Shown here piece after piece: positions 26,590 through 27,023 of a DNA stretch of 27,023 nucleotides. Under the pieces are notes generated by a model, which was not told the DNA's origin, did not search any database, and saw only the letters and a list, made by a program, of their open reading frames with translations. This DNA is from Deltaproteobacteria bacterium (GTDB lineage: Bacteria; Desulfobacterota; Desulfarculia; Adiutricales; Adiutricaceae). A program made the position numbers and the translations under genes. Where the stretch lies: contig JAITQT010000140.1 of NCBI GenBank assembly GCA_031288745.1, positions 1 to 27,023 on the forward strand. The letters run 5' to 3'. How positions within the stretch are numbered: the stretch's first letter is position 1; every line of letters begins with the position of its first letter.

Positions 26590-26618
26590 AGTTTAATATT
26601 TTTGAGAATAAATGTCAA
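26590..26618 (-). promoter_or_regulatory. Possible second, upstream promoter
   Basis: Minus-strand TTGACA (26613-26618, perfect -35) is followed after 17 nt by TAAACT (26590-26595, four of six -10 matches). It is weaker than the promoter just downstream and lies in AT-rich DNA where chance matches are common. Confidence 0.3.
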
Positions 26619-26658
26619 GAGCTAAAGTCAAAATTTTTTTACTCTTAAATCAATCTTT

Positions 26659-26733
26659 ATGGCTCTGAAAATTCTAATAATTTTAATAGCTTTAATTGCT
26701 TGTCTGGGCGCGAAAATAGAGGCGTTTAAATAA
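26659..26733 (+). CDS. Doubtful 24-aa hydrophobic small ORF
   Basis: ATG to TAA encodes a 24-residue peptide (starting MALKILIILIALIACLGA, ending EAFK). It is short, highly hydrophobic, and has a LIAC sequence resembling a lipobox, on the strand opposite to the biosynthetic genes. There is no Shine-Dalgarno before it, and AT-rich DNA readily yields Ile/Leu runs, so this is probably coincidental. It would run divergently from the operon. Listed only because nothing else coding is visible here. Confidence 0.12.
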   Translation: MALKILIILIALIACLGAKIEAFK

Positions 26734-27023
26734 ATTTTAACCGTTCGATGGGAAATCGAGCCGCCCGAAAGCGCTTAAGGTCAGCGAGATAATGAGGAAA
26801 ATTAGGCCGGAAAGATAGGGCAATTAGGAGGGGGTTTAGAAAGAAACCAAGGAGATTTTGCTCAAATGGACAGCTCCCTTAAGGGCCGGGGTCAGTTTAG
26901 CTAAAGATGAGAAAAATTGATCTTATGCTTGCTAGAGGGCGCTGCCAAATTAGGCCGATAGAGAGGGTCCTTCACCAGTTTTCTCGGTGGTGAACGCGGC
27001 GGCGTCAAGCCCAATTGTTGGGG

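Larger units (their letters stand above)
26223..27023. other. Upstream non-coding stretch
   Basis: No convincing protein gene, tRNA or insertion sequence is visible. Positions 26230-26340 are very AT-rich with long T runs; 26340-26550 would be the leader of gene A; 26550-26620 holds the promoter candidates; 26740-27023 is more GC-rich and featureless by eye. At 26971-26994, TTCACC and GGTGAA form a small inverted repeat. Minus-strand frames open from the right edge close within about 25-40 codons, so the tail of an upstream gene cannot be excluded or supported. Confidence 0.6.

Noticed and set aside
1..27023. CRISPR arrays, tRNAs, insertion sequences
   Set aside because: No spaced direct repeats, no tRNA-like cloverleaf and no transposase were seen. 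Similarity among the KS, Cy and A segments is paralogous protein domains, not DNA repeats.

Overview
The window is one end of a hybrid polyketide/non-ribosomal peptide megasynthase locus. Four very large genes all lie on the minus strand and are transcribed from right to left. Base composition is somewhat under 50% GC in the genes and clearly lower in the upstream non-coding stretch. Shine-Dalgarno sites are AAGGA(G)-type and the best upstream promoter is sigma70-like, so a bacterium is clear. Nothing in the window fixes the taxon: no rRNA, tRNA or housekeeping gene is present.

Layout in order of transcription. (1) 26223-27023 is about 0.8 kb of AT-rich DNA without a convincing gene. It holds a strong minus-strand promoter (26553-26581), a dyad over its -35 region, and a roughly 0.3 kb leader. 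(2) Gene A (17277-26222, 2981 aa): FAAL-ACP-KS-degenerate AT-ACP-Cy-A(with internal Ox)-PCP. (3) Gene B (9428-17197, 2589 aa): KS-(no AT)-DH-KR-ACP-Cy-A-PCP. (4) Gene C (6223-9456, 1077 aa): KS-AT-methyltransferase lid; its start overlaps the end of B. (5) Gene D (1-6100, at least 2033 aa, running off the left edge): methyltransferase core-DH-ER-KR-ACP-Cy-start of A.

Read as one assembly line, a fatty acid is activated as acyl-AMP by the FAAL and loaded on the first ACP. It is extended by C2 and condensed and cyclised with cysteine, and that thiazoline is oxidised to a thiazole. A second C2 unit is added with reduction and dehydration to an alkene, and a second cysteine is cyclised to a thiazoline. 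The split C/D module adds a C2 unit with C-methylation and possibly full reduction. A third Cy domain then starts another heterocycle whose A domain lies outside the window. Both complete A domains have cysteine-like selectivity residues. The predicted product is a lipid-capped poly-thiazol(in)e/polyketide. I do not recognise it as a known compound, and no release domain, tailoring gene, transporter or regulator is visible.

The unusual points are architectural. Three ketosynthases share one intact acyltransferase: A's AT has lost its catalytic motifs, B's AT is deleted down to linkers, and only C's AT is complete. The C/D module is split inside its methyltransferase domain. In gene D, the KR has lost glycines of its nucleotide-binding loop and the Cy motif ends in Gly instead of Ser.
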